In this document: positions 1 through 7,366 of the stretch, piece after piece | How the letters are laid out: every line of letters begins with the position of its first letter | Numbering within the stretch: the first letter of the stretch is position 1 | NCBI GenBank assembly: GCA_964244295.1 | Contig: CAXTIG010000044.1 | Span: forward strand, 1-58,534 | Direction: 5' to 3' | Source: JAJAZB01 sp964244295 | Lineage (GTDB): Bacteria > Bacteroidota > Bacteroidia > Cytophagales > Spirosomataceae | DNA length: 58,534 bases | Made by a program: the position numbers and the translations under genes | Notes under the pieces: generated by a model | Told to the model about the DNA's origin: nothing | The model's database searches: none | The model's input: only the letters and a program-made list of their open reading frames with translations

Positions 1-30
1 CCAGTTGTATCGTTTCGGCTGTAGAGCCGC

Positions 31-790
31 TTAATCCTTGACGAACCATTGAAAATTAAAAGGAATTAAATATAAATACTTTCTTTGGTTTGGATAAAGG
101 CGTACTAACTCTAAATCTGTTTGATACGTTTCAGGATTCATACTTCCAATCAGGATACTATTTCCAACCGGTGCTTTTTCTTCCAAGTAGTCTGTATTCA
201 AAACAGAAATTTCCAAATCATGAAGTGTATGTGTGCCTTCATGAATCAAGGATACGACTATGCCTTTCTGAGTTAATGAGTATCTCATATCAATATAACA
301 ATAACTTTCACCTCCTGTAAAATTTTTTGAAATCTCTTTATTTAGTTGGGATAGTTCTTTCTGAGATTCAGCTAATTCTTTATTTAATTGCGCAATTTCT
401 TCACTCTTTTTAGTTTGACTATCCGCAATAGCAACTAATATTTTTTGTTTCTCAATTATCTGAAAATCTCTTTCACTTTGAGATACAGCTAATTCCTTAC
501 CTAATTTTGCAATTTCTTCGCTTTGCTCAATTTGCTTACTTGCGATATCTATTAGAAACTTTTGCTTAGCAATTATATCTGCATCTCTGCTCATTTGCAG
601 TTTTGCATTTTCTTTGGTCATTGCAGATATTTCATCACTTTTGGCCGCAAGTTTTTTGTTGAGTTCGCTATTTTTATTACTTTTTTTTGTTTGCTCATTT
701 GACAATAAAAAATGCAGCAATGGCACTAACGGCTGTGCCAATCAAAGCCAAGTAGATTGCAAAATTCATAAGCCTCAATCTGAATTTCAT
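31..790 (-). CDS. membrane-anchored coiled-coil protein with an apparent frameshift
   Basis: From an ATG at 790 the reading frame encodes a basic tip (MKFRLRL) and one hydrophobic helix (FAIYLALIGTAVSAIAAFF), then stops after about 31 codons. The next frame carries about 220 codons of Lys/Glu/Gln-rich heptads (repeats such as KSEEIA and ELAESQ), then a small globular C-terminal part to the stop at 31. Removing one T from the six-T run of the coding strand (about 703-708) fuses the two parts into 252 residues. That implies a one-base indel, a sequencing error or slippage. A TTG at 741 would start the coiled coil without the anchor. Base composition is more AT-rich than the neighbours. I do not recognise the family; a single helix plus a long coiled coil suggests an inner-membrane scaffold. 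Confidence 0.6.
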
Positions 791-955
791 TCGAAAATAA
801 AGGCTGTCAGGTACAAAAGTATATTTAAAATATAAACTATTTTTCAAACTTTCAAAAGCGCTTCAATTTCTTGTGAATACGGTAGAAATCCTCAGCGACC
901 GCTCACTTTCAGTTCACTCCGTTCCATCAGTAAGGAAACCAACCGGGGTAAACAA

Positions 956-1049
956 CTACAACTCCCTAATTCTAAATTCCTTCCACCGCACCTTAATCCC
1001 CTGCCATCGTGAATTTGCAGGACGATAAACCCTTCGCCCTTGCCGATTT
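956..1049 (-). pseudogene. relic of the 3' end of a DUF1080 gene
   Basis: Read on the minus strand, this segment aligns to the last ~94 bases of the intact DUF1080 gene at 17467-17560, including the stop codon. About nine bases differ, and a run of six G in the intact gene is one base shorter here, so the frame is broken. It is a truncated, diverged second copy of that gene's C-terminus, not a functional gene. Confidence 0.8.
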
Positions 1050-1066
1050 CAGTCTGCTTTTTCGGC

Positions 1067-1207
1067 TTAACTTTCGATTAGACTTGGTTTCGGACCTACT
1101 TTCGCCAGCCGAAGCTTAAAATCTATCATCGATCGCCGTGCGGATTCCAGATACTTTTCACGATCAGCTAGGTACTTCTGTGAACGTTTCTCCCGAATCT
1201 GGCGCAT
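1067..1207 (-). other. short unrecognised open frame, probably a gene remnant
   Basis: A 46-codon frame starting with ATG at 1207 encodes a highly charged helix (MRQIREKRSQKYL and onward). The frame stays open upstream of the ATG to about 1290, then loses continuity in sequence carrying stops. It has no clear start signal and no recognised family, and it sits beside the DUF1080 relic. A dead gene fragment is the simplest reading. Confidence 0.2.
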
Positions 1208-1658
1208 GGATTCAACCGCATAAATCCGGCTTTGTGCTGCACGTCTGAAAGGAATTCCTGCCCGTCGTTGGCAAAGTTTTCGACCGCGCGGCGCTCCGCT
1301 TCTTAGAAGTCTTCGCAGTCAGCCATCAAGCCGCACGAGACCCTCGTCAAAATGTCCGTCAGCCGGTGCAGACAACGGCCTGGTACCCGGAACTCCTCGA
1401 CCGTGCCACGTCCGCGTCTTCTAAAATTGGCTCCCATTTCATTCCTCAAGACTACTTCACTTTTTCTTAATCTCCTAATTTTAGTGCGTTGACCTAGTTT
1501 AGAATTGTAGAATGTTGACTTATTGATGGTCAGCCAATTCGGGGTGAAGGGGAGGCCCTCACGGCAAAGAGCGGCGGGTTTGCTTCAGGCGGAAGTTGGC
1601 AAAGGCCCGTACTTTTGCAAGACTCGACATTCGAAAATCAACAATTCAACAAGTCCTC

Positions 1659-2267
1659 ATGCTTTGCACACTCGTCAAAATCTCGAACGTGACCAACCTC
1701 AGCGATGCCCGCTACTGCGCCGGGATGGGCGTGGAATGGCTCGGCTTTTCGATGGATTCGCTGCCGGTCGAGAAGTTTCAGGAGTTGCGCGGCTGGGTGT
1801 CGGGGGTACAAATCGTGGGCGAAACCGAAAGCGACGACGTGGCCCGGATTGCCGAATTGGTGCAGCAATACCAGCCGGAAGCGCTTCAGGTGACGGTGCC
1901 CGAACTGCTGCCGTCGCTCTCGCTGCTCGGCTTGCCGGTGCTGTTGCGGGTAGACGTGGCGGGGCAATCGCCCGACGGGTTGGCGGCGATGATGGCCCAC
2001 CATCGGGCAGCGGTCGATTATTTTTTGGTGGAAAGCTCCGACGACTTCGCCCGGCTCGACGACGAAACCCGCCGTACGCTGGACGCGCTGGCCTTTCGTT
2101 TCCCGCTTTTACTGGGCTTTGGCCTGACGGAATTTAACGTGCTGGAGGTGTTGGAAGAAATCCCGAATTTGAAAGGTATCGCCCTCAGCGGCGGGGATGA
2201 ACTCCGACCGGGGTACAAGGATTTTGGGGAGATGATGGAGGTGCTGGAGCGGTTGGAGGAGGATTGA
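1659..2267 (+). CDS. TrpF-like beta/alpha-barrel protein, catalytic Cys absent
   Basis: About 202 residues with the layout of phosphoribosylanthranilate isomerase (tryptophan pathway, Amadori rearrangement). The N-terminus reads VKISNVTNLSDARYCAGMG and the C-terminus carries the phosphate-loop-like IALSGGDELRPG. In true TrpF the first strand ends KICG, with the Cys acting as general base. Here it is KISN. The usual catalytic Asp on a middle strand is also not evident (VDYFLVES). The ATG at 1659 is chosen because homology begins there. The gene stands alone, with no other trp gene in the window. It is probably a paralogue with a different or lost activity; that functional loss is inference from the residues. 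Confidence 0.7.
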   Translation: MLCTLVKISNVTNLSDARYCAGMGVEWLGFSMDSLPVEKFQELRGWVSGVQIVGETESDDVARIAELVQQYQPEALQVTVPELLPSLSLLGLPVLLRVDVAGQSPDGLAAMMAHHRAAVDYFLVESSDDFARLDDETRRTLDALAFRFPLLLGFGLTEFNVLEVLEEIPNLKGIALSGGDELRPGYKDFGEMMEVLERLEED

Positions 2268-2290
2268 AGCGAACGCCTGAAGTCTTAAAA

Positions 2291-2326
2291 AACGAAACCC
2301 CGCTGATATGAATCGCGGGGTTCGTT
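2291..2326 (+). terminator. intrinsic terminator hairpin after the TrpF-like gene
   Basis: AACGAAACCCCGC pairs with GCGGGGTTCGTT with one bulged base around a 10-12 base loop, about 23 bases after the stop codon of the gene ending at 2267. Confidence 0.6.
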
Positions 2327-2416
2327 TCGTGATCGTAGAATCGACTCGGCAAGTTTCCTCCACCGGATTTTGCTACGTCACAGGTTTGCGCACGCGGCGC
2401 AAAATCTTAAGCATCG

Positions 2417-2521
2417 TTAGCGTACCCGGTAGCGGTTGTCGCGTTCGGGACGAATCATAAAGGGCAGGCTTACTCCCAAACCTAACAGGGCCAGTGCAAA
2501 AAGCGGAGCGACAGACAGCAT
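2417..2521 (-). CDS. small hydrophobic protein (34 residues)
   Basis: ATG at 2521 opens a frame reading MLSVAPLFALALLGLGV, then PFMIRPERDNRYRVR and stop: one transmembrane helix with a basic tail. Upstream the same frame continues open for about 26 codons and encodes a second hydrophobic stretch (VAAGITFVSLFV) but has no ATG, GTG or TTG start before a stop. Either a two-helix protein lost its start or only the 34-residue form is made. The family is not recognised. Confidence 0.4.
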   Translation of the reverse strand: MLSVAPLFALALLGLGVSLPFMIRPERDNRYRVR

Positions 2522-2776
2522 AACGAGTTTGGTTTTCTTGAGTGAGTGATTCGAGTGGACAAAGAGGGATACAAAAGTGATGCCCGCAGCGACGAGGCTT
2601 TAGCGTAGAAACCCCTGATTTTGCGTTCCCGTAGATTTACGGGATTCGGGGGTCATCCGGTTTTTGGGCCGCTTGAAAGGGTACCGCGTCCGCACGGCCC
2701 CAAACGGCTTGCCGACCTCGCCGGAATCCCCCCATTTTTCGTCCAGAATCAAGGTTTCAACTCCAATTTCTTTGCC

Positions 2777-3211
2777 ATGAACCGCTTGTATCGCATTCCG
2801 TCGGGGGCCGTAATTGGTGGCGTGTCCGCTGGTTTAGCCCGGTATTTTCGCATCGACGTCACCATCGTCCGGCTGCTTTTCGTGCTGGGATTTTTCCTGA
2901 CCCACGGCCCGTTTGGAATCGTTTACCTCATTTTGTGGATTGCCCTCCCCACCGGTCCCCAATTTGATGAGGCCGAGGTGATTACCCCCGGTTCGCCCGC
3001 CCCCTTCGAGGTGCCCCGCGCCAACCCGAAACTCTGGGGCGCCGTGCTCGTTGGGCTGGGTGTGTTGTTCCTGCTCGACGAATTCGTGTGGTGGTTTAGT
3101 TGGGGCAAACTCTGGCCGCTGGCGTTGGTGGGCCTGGGCATTTACTTCATCGTCCGCGACCGGCTTCCGCAAAACCTGACCGATAACCAACCCCCGCAAA
3201 ACCCGTTATGA
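2777..3211 (+). CDS. PspC domain membrane protein
   Basis: About 144 residues. The PspC signature is at the start: MNRLYRIPSGAVIGGVSAG, then LARYFRIDVTIVRLLFV, followed by two membrane segments (residues ~30-60). A second pair of helices (GAVLVGLGVLFLLDEF and LWPLALVGLGIYFIV) matches the LiaF/DUF5668 helical hairpin. PspC proteins sense or relay envelope stress at the inner membrane. The ATG at 2777 is chosen because the domain begins there. The stop overlaps the next gene by four bases (ATGA), and all three genes of this operon share the DUF5668-type hairpin, so they probably act together in the membrane. Confidence 0.85.
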   Translation: MNRLYRIPSGAVIGGVSAGLARYFRIDVTIVRLLFVLGFFLTHGPFGIVYLILWIALPTGPQFDEAEVITPGSPAPFEVPRANPKLWGAVLVGLGVLFLLDEFVWWFSWGKLWPLALVGLGIYFIVRDRLPQNLTDNQPPQNPL

Positions 3212-3411
3212 AAAATTCCAACCTGATTGGTGGCTCCGTCCTGATCGTCCTCGGCGTCATTTTCCTCGGCAACGAACTCGACTGGTTCCACATCCGCTTC
3301 CGCGACGTATTCCGGTTCTGGCCAGTAGTCCTGATCGCCTACGGCATTTACTACCTCGTGCGCGGCACCCAACCGCCGCCGCAAAACCCTCAAAACCCGT
3401 ATCAACCATGA
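3208..3411 (+). CDS. DUF5668/LiaF-type two-helix membrane protein
   Basis: 67 residues, essentially just the helical hairpin found in LiaF N-termini: helix one NLIGGSVLIVLGVIFLGNEL, a conserved Trp-Phe turn, then FWPVVLIAYGIYYLV and a Pro/Gln/Asn tail. It overlaps both the upstream PspC gene and the downstream gene by four bases, indicating translational coupling. It looks like a duplicated single module of the hairpin present in its two partners. No enzymatic motif is visible. Confidence 0.8.
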   Translation: MKNSNLIGGSVLIVLGVIFLGNELDWFHIRFRDVFRFWPVVLIAYGIYYLVRGTQPPPQNPQNPYQP

Positions 3412-4418
3412 CTTCCCGCAACCTCTTCACGGGCGTGTTCCTGCTGGGCCTGGGCCTGCTTTTTCTCGGTCAAAACTTCGGTTGGTTCAATCTCGAATGG
3501 CACGAACTGGCTCGTTTCTGGCCCGTGCTCGTGATTCTGCTTGGCGTGAACCTGCTGCTGGGGCGGCGCAGCCGGACGGCCTCCGTCGTGACGGTGTTGC
3601 TGCTGGCCGTGGCCGTCCCGCTGGCGATCGTTTCGCGGCACCACGACCGCTGGGAACAGCGTGGTTTTTACGACCACAACGACGATGACAACGACGACGA
3701 TCATTCCCACTACGATGAAAACGACGAGGACGCAGAATCGGAGTCCGACACGACCCGGACGGAAACGACCCGGATCGGCGGCACCCAATCATTCTCCGAA
3801 CCGATGGACAGTTCGCTGCAAGCGGCCTCGTTTCACCTCGAAGGCGGCGCGGCCCACTTCGACCTCGGCGGCACGAGCAGCCAACTCGCCGAAGCCCGGA
3901 CTACCCTCGATTTTGGGAGTTTTAGTTTGCAAAAAACCCTGAACAGCGACGGAAAAAACGCCAGCCTGAATTTTTCGATGAAAGGCAATAAGAAAATGGA
4001 GTGGAAAAACGGGGACTGGGACGGCGACTTGAAAAACCGGGTGAACATCAGCCTCAACCCCGCCGTACTCTGGGACATCAGCGCCGAAATCGGGGCCGGT
4101 GAGGCTGATTTCGATCTGAGTGGCTACCGCGTGAATCACCTCAAACTCGAAACCGGCGTGACCAGCACCGACGTAAAACTCGGCGACCTAACCGACCTCA
4201 CCACCGTGGACATTGACGCGGGCGTGGCGGGAATCACGTTGAACGTTCCGAAAACCTCCGGCTGCCGCGTAAAAAAAGACGGCCTCAGCCTGACGGAACT
4301 CGACGGTTTCGATAAAGTCGGTGAGTACTACCAGACTCCCGGCTATGAAGGAGCCGCCAAGAAAATCAACATTGACTTCGACGGCGGGATTGTGAAGTTG
4401 GAGGTGAAAAGGTACTGA
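3408..4418 (+). CDS. LiaF-like membrane protein with toast-rack beta domain
   Basis: 336 residues. Two LiaF-type helices (residues 1-50) and a third hydrophobic segment (~57-75) are followed by a striking acidic/His linker (DHNDDDNDDDHSHYDENDED) at ~85-105. A beta-rich C-terminal domain (~125-336) ends KKINIDFDGGIVKLEVKRY, typical of toast-rack/LiaF-like adhesin folds. In LiaF systems this part senses cell-envelope damage. Here no LiaRS kinase pair is adjacent. Last gene of the coupled three-gene operon; the inverted repeat at 4422-4559 follows immediately. Confidence 0.75.
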   Translation: MTSRNLFTGVFLLGLGLLFLGQNFGWFNLEWHELARFWPVLVILLGVNLLLGRRSRTASVVTVLLLAVAVPLAIVSRHHDRWEQRGFYDHNDDDNDDDHSHYDENDEDAESESDTTRTETTRIGGTQSFSEPMDSSLQAASFHLEGGAAHFDLGGTSSQLAEARTTLDFGSFSLQKTLNSDGKNASLNFSMKGNKKMEWKNGDWDGDLKNRVNISLNPAVLWDISAEIGAGEADFDLSGYRVNHLKLETGVTSTDVKLGDLTDLTTVDIDAGVAGITLNVPKTSGCRVKKDGLSLTELDGFDKVGEYYQTPGYEGAAKKINIDFDGGIVKLEVKRY

Positions 4419-4421
4419 AAT

Positions 4422-4559
4422 GTGGCTCCGACCTCCGGTCGGAGTTCAACCGCAGGTTGAAATGTGACGATAATGTGAGTTTTGAAAAGCCCACTTCTCC
4501 TACCTTCAACCTGCGGACTGCGCGTCTGCGGTTGAACTCCGACCGGAGGTCGGAGCCAC
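4422..4559. repeat. intergenic inverted repeat, 34-bp perfect arms
   Basis: Arms at 4422-4455 and 4526-4559 are perfect reverse complements with core GTGGCTCCGACCTCCGGTCG; the first arm's GCAGGTTGA pairs again with TTCAACCTGC inside the loop. It lies between two convergent stop codons, so it may also terminate transcription. A related shorter copy is at 7261-7362. Confidence 0.85.
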
Positions 4560-4560
4560 C

Positions 4561-5802
4561 TTATTTCGTAAACGCAATCGCCTTCACCGGCTGAATCCGG
4601 GTGATAACGAGGGTGGGAATGAGCAGCACCGCCGAGACCAGCGCCAGCGTGGCTCCGTTGAGCAGGGCCACCACGGGCCAGTTCCAGGCGATGGGCACGG
4701 TGCTCATGTAATACGCTTCGGGGTCGAGGGGAATCAGCTTGAATTGGTCCTGAATCCAGCAAAGTCCTAGTCCCAGGATATTTCCCCAGAGCAATCCCCT
4801 CGAAATCAGCGCGATACCCTGGTAAATGAAAATCAGCCTGATTTGCCAGTCGGTGCTACCCAGGGCTTTCATCAAGCCGATCATCGGGGTGCGTTCCATC
4901 ATCATCACGAGCAGGATGCTCGCCATGTTAAAACTGCACACGACCAGAATCAGGGCCAGAAAAATGACCATGTTCCGGTCGAGGAGCGTGAGCCAGTCGA
5001 AGAGGGGTCGGTAGCGGTCGGTGACGCTTTCGATGTCCTGTTCAGGCGTGAGCAGGCGGGTCACGTCGTTGGCGGCCCAGTCGAGGCGGGTCACGTCGTC
5101 GACGTACAGTTCGTACGAACCCACCACGTCGGATTTCCAGCCGTTGAGTTTTTGCACCAGCCGCAAATCTCCAAAAATCAGTTGGCTGTCGAATTCAGCG
5201 TCGAGGCGGGTTTCGTAGATGCCCACCACCTGAAGTTTGCGCACGCGGGGTGGATCCTGCAAAAAATACATCACCACGCCGCCGCCAGGTTTCAGGTTGA
5301 GCAGGGTCGCCAACCGCTGGCTGATCACCACTTCCTTCGAGTCGGCCGAATCTTTCGTAAAATCGGGCAAACGTCCGGCCACCAGATTCGGTCGGAACGT
5401 GTCCCAGTCGTAATCCCGTCCCACGCCTTTGAGTAAGGCACCCTGCAACTCGTCGGGGGTTTTCAGAATGCCGCCTTTGTGCGCTACGGCCTGAATGTGC
5501 CGCACGCCGGGGACTTTCCGGATGGAGTCGTACACGGGCGAGTGCAGCGGCATGGGCGTTTCTTCAAACGAGCGGTTGAGCGAAAACTGCGTCACCCGCA
5601 GGTGCGCCGCCAGGCTGAACACCTTCTGCTCTACGGCCCGTTGAAAGCCGAACAACACCGCGAAGGCGATGATCATCACGGCCAATCCCAGGGCAATGCT
5701 CGCCACGCCGATGCGCGACACGGTGGCCGAAAACCCGCGCCGTCCGTCGGCCCGGAGGGGCTTGCGCCGGAGGCGGGTGGAAACGAAACGGGGGAAATTC
5801 AT
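4561..5802 (-). CDS. ABC transporter permease of the FtsX/LolC-LolE family
   Basis: About 413 residues. One N-terminal helix (VASIALGLAVMIIAFAVLFG), a ~230-residue periplasmic domain of MacB type, then three C-terminal helices of the FtsX domain (MVIFLALILVVCSFNMASIL onward), ending IQPVKAIAFTK. Family members move lipoproteins or extract substrates from the inner membrane. The ATG at 5802 is chosen because the basic N-terminus (MNFPRFVSTRLRRK) is typical; upstream codons lie in the promoter region. No ATPase gene is adjacent, so its partner is elsewhere. A promoter at 5808-5839 would give a nearly leaderless transcript. Confidence 0.85.
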   Translation of the reverse strand: MNFPRFVSTRLRRKPLRADGRRGFSATVSRIGVASIALGLAVMIIAFAVLFGFQRAVEQKVFSLAAHLRVTQFSLNRSFEETPMPLHSPVYDSIRKVPGVRHIQAVAHKGGILKTPDELQGALLKGVGRDYDWDTFRPNLVAGRLPDFTKDSADSKEVVISQRLATLLNLKPGGGVVMYFLQDPPRVRKLQVVGIYETRLDAEFDSQLIFGDLRLVQKLNGWKSDVVGSYELYVDDVTRLDWAANDVTRLLTPEQDIESVTDRYRPLFDWLTLLDRNMVIFLALILVVCSFNMASILLVMMMERTPMIGLMKALGSTDWQIRLIFIYQGIALISRGLLWGNILGLGLCWIQDQFKLIPLDPEAYYMSTVPIAWNWPVVALLNGATLALVSAVLLIPTLVITRIQPVKAIAFTK

Positions 5803-5807
5803 CGAAG

Positions 5808-5839
5808 CAAAGTACGGGAAAATCCCCGCTTGCTGCCAA
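5808..5839 (-). promoter_or_regulatory. Bacteroidota-type promoter for the FtsX permease
   Basis: On the minus strand TTG (5839-5837) is followed after 22 bases by TACTTTG (5814-5808), matching TTG-n(19-23)-TAnnTTTG. The start codon is only five bases beyond the -7 box, which predicts a leaderless mRNA. Confidence 0.45.
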
Positions 5840-5975
5840 ACAGCACGCGGCCCGGCGGCTCCCATCTACTTTCCGCTCAAACCGCTTCGGGGCCGTCCGG
5901 CGGATGGCGTGAGCAACTCAGTCGTGATTCCAGCCGAGCCGTTCGCATTTCCCAATTTTTCCCCGACATTTGCGA

Positions 5976-7259
5976 ATGGTTTCCCTTTCCCGCGTCCTTT
6001 CCCTTCTTTCGCTGCTAGGTCTGCTCGTCGCCTGCGGACGTTCCTCACCCGCGCAGTCTTCGTCCTCCCTCCAGACCGCTGCCAAAAAACCAGTGCTGGG
6101 CATCGAGCAAACCGAAAAGTACCTGCCGGATTTGGCCGGTAAAACCGTCGCCCTCGTCGTCAACCACACCTCGATTTTTCCGAACAAAACCCACCTGGCC
6201 GACTCGCTGCTGAGTCGGGGCATAAAAATCAAAACCATTTTCGCCCCCGAACACGGCTTTCGCGGCACCGCCACCGACGGCGAAGAAATCGCCGACGGCG
6301 TGGACAAGCGCACGGGCATCCCCATCACGTCGCTCTACGGGGCCAACCGCAAACCTTCGGCGGCGCAACTCAGCGGCGTGGACGTAGTTATTTTCGACAT
6401 CCAGGACGTGGGTACCCGGTTTTATACCTACACCTCTACGATGCACTACGTGCTGGAAGCCTGCGCCGAACTGGGCAAGCGTTGCCTGATCTTCGACCGT
6501 CCCAATCCCAACGGGCACTTCGTGGACGGGCCGGTGATGGAGCCAAAATTCACCTCGTTCGTAGGGCTGAACCCGGTGCCCATCGCGCACGGCTGCACGG
6601 TGGGCGAATTGGCGAACATGATCGTAGGCGAGGGCTGGATTGCCACCGGAAAAGCCCTGGAACGCCCCAAGAAAGCCGCCAGTGTCGGCGAAACGGTGGG
6701 TGGCCCGCAACCCGACCCGATGCCCGATACGCAAGGATTTCTGACCGTCATCCCCTGCCTGGACTACACGCACCAGACATCCTACACCCTTCCGGTAGCG
6801 CCCTCGCCCAATTTGCCCAACCAGCAAAGCATCCTGCTGTACCCCTCGATTTGCCTTTTCGAGCCGACCATCGTGAGCGTCGGGCGCGGCACCGACACCC
6901 AGTTTCAGGTCATCGGCGGGCCGGATCCGGCGCTGGGTAGCTACACGTTTACGCCCGAAGACAAACCCGGCGCGGTGAACCCGCCCCAGGAAGGCAAAAA
7001 ATGCTACGGCCTCGATTTGCGCGGGGTGGATGCCCACCATTTGCGGCTTTCACTGAAGTACCTCATCGACCTTTACGGCAAAGCCAGCGATAAATCGAAG
7101 TTTTTCACCAGCACCTCGTACTTCGACAAACTCGCCGGCACCGACGCGTTGCGCCTGGCCCTCGTGGCCGGAAAGTCGGAAGCCGAGATGCGGAAAAGCT
7201 GGCAGCCGGGGCTGGAGGCGTATAAAAAAATCAGAACGAAGTATTTGCTGTATCCGTAA
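5976..7259 (+). CDS. DUF1343 exo-beta-N-acetylmuramidase (NamZ family) lipoprotein
   Basis: About 427 residues. The N-terminus is a lipoprotein signal with lipobox LLVAC ahead of a Ser-rich linker, so the enzyme is probably membrane-anchored. The DUF1343 domain fills the rest, with family motifs GKTVALVVNHTS, FAPEHGFRG, DVVIFDIQDVGTRFYTY, IFDRPNPNG and PSPNLPN. Characterised members remove terminal N-acetylmuramic acid from peptidoglycan fragments. ATG at 5976 is preferred over a TTG six bases earlier. It starts divergently from the FtsX permease, with about 170 bases between. No other muropeptide recycling gene is adjacent. Confidence 0.88.
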   Translation: MVSLSRVLSLLSLLGLLVACGRSSPAQSSSSLQTAAKKPVLGIEQTEKYLPDLAGKTVALVVNHTSIFPNKTHLADSLLSRGIKIKTIFAPEHGFRGTATDGEEIADGVDKRTGIPITSLYGANRKPSAAQLSGVDVVIFDIQDVGTRFYTYTSTMHYVLEACAELGKRCLIFDRPNPNGHFVDGPVMEPKFTSFVGLNPVPIAHGCTVGELANMIVGEGWIATGKALERPKKAASVGETVGGPQPDPMPDTQGFLTVIPCLDYTHQTSYTLPVAPSPNLPNQQSILLYPSICLFEPTIVSVGRGTDTQFQVIGGPDPALGSYTFTPEDKPGAVNPPQEGKKCYGLDLRGVDAHHLRLSLKYLIDLYGKASDKSKFFTSTSYFDKLAGTDALRLALVAGKSEAEMRKSWQPGLEAYKKIRTKYLLYP

Positions 7260-7260
7260 A

Positions 7261-7362
7261 GGTGGCGCCGACCTCTGGTCGGTGCAGGTTGTCAACTAAC
7301 CGGTTCCCGTTTCGCGCTTTCTTACCACTCTTGCCCCGCACCGACCAGAGGTCGGTGCCACC
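7261..7362. repeat. intergenic inverted repeat of the GTCGGTGCCACC family
   Basis: Arms 7261-7285 and 7338-7362 pair over 25 bases with one mismatch. Core GCACCGACCAGAGGTCGGTG resembles the 4422-4559 element. The right arm ends five bases before the guaA start codon, so it forms the guaA leader. Confidence 0.8.
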
Positions 7363-7366
7363 GTTT

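Larger units (their letters stand above)
842..1658. other. decayed intergenic region
   Basis: About 800 bases with no intact gene. The only recognisable item is the DUF1080 relic at 956-1049 on the minus strand. An open minus-strand stretch at 1067-1207 and short frames further right (around 1300-1441) are interrupted by stops and frameshifts. The region reads as a graveyard of broken coding sequence. Confidence 0.5.

Noticed and set aside
1067..1290. Resemblance of the charged minus-strand stretch to a eukaryotic ribosomal L24-like tail
   Set aside because: Similarity is limited to basic and charged residues, the frame is short and lacks the rest of that protein, so it is probably chance.
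1523..2137. Long plus-strand open frame overlapping the TrpF-like gene in another frame
   Set aside because: It is the alternative frame of a GC-rich gene, full of Arg/Gly/Ala, with no recognisable domain; the TrpF-like frame is clearly the coding one.
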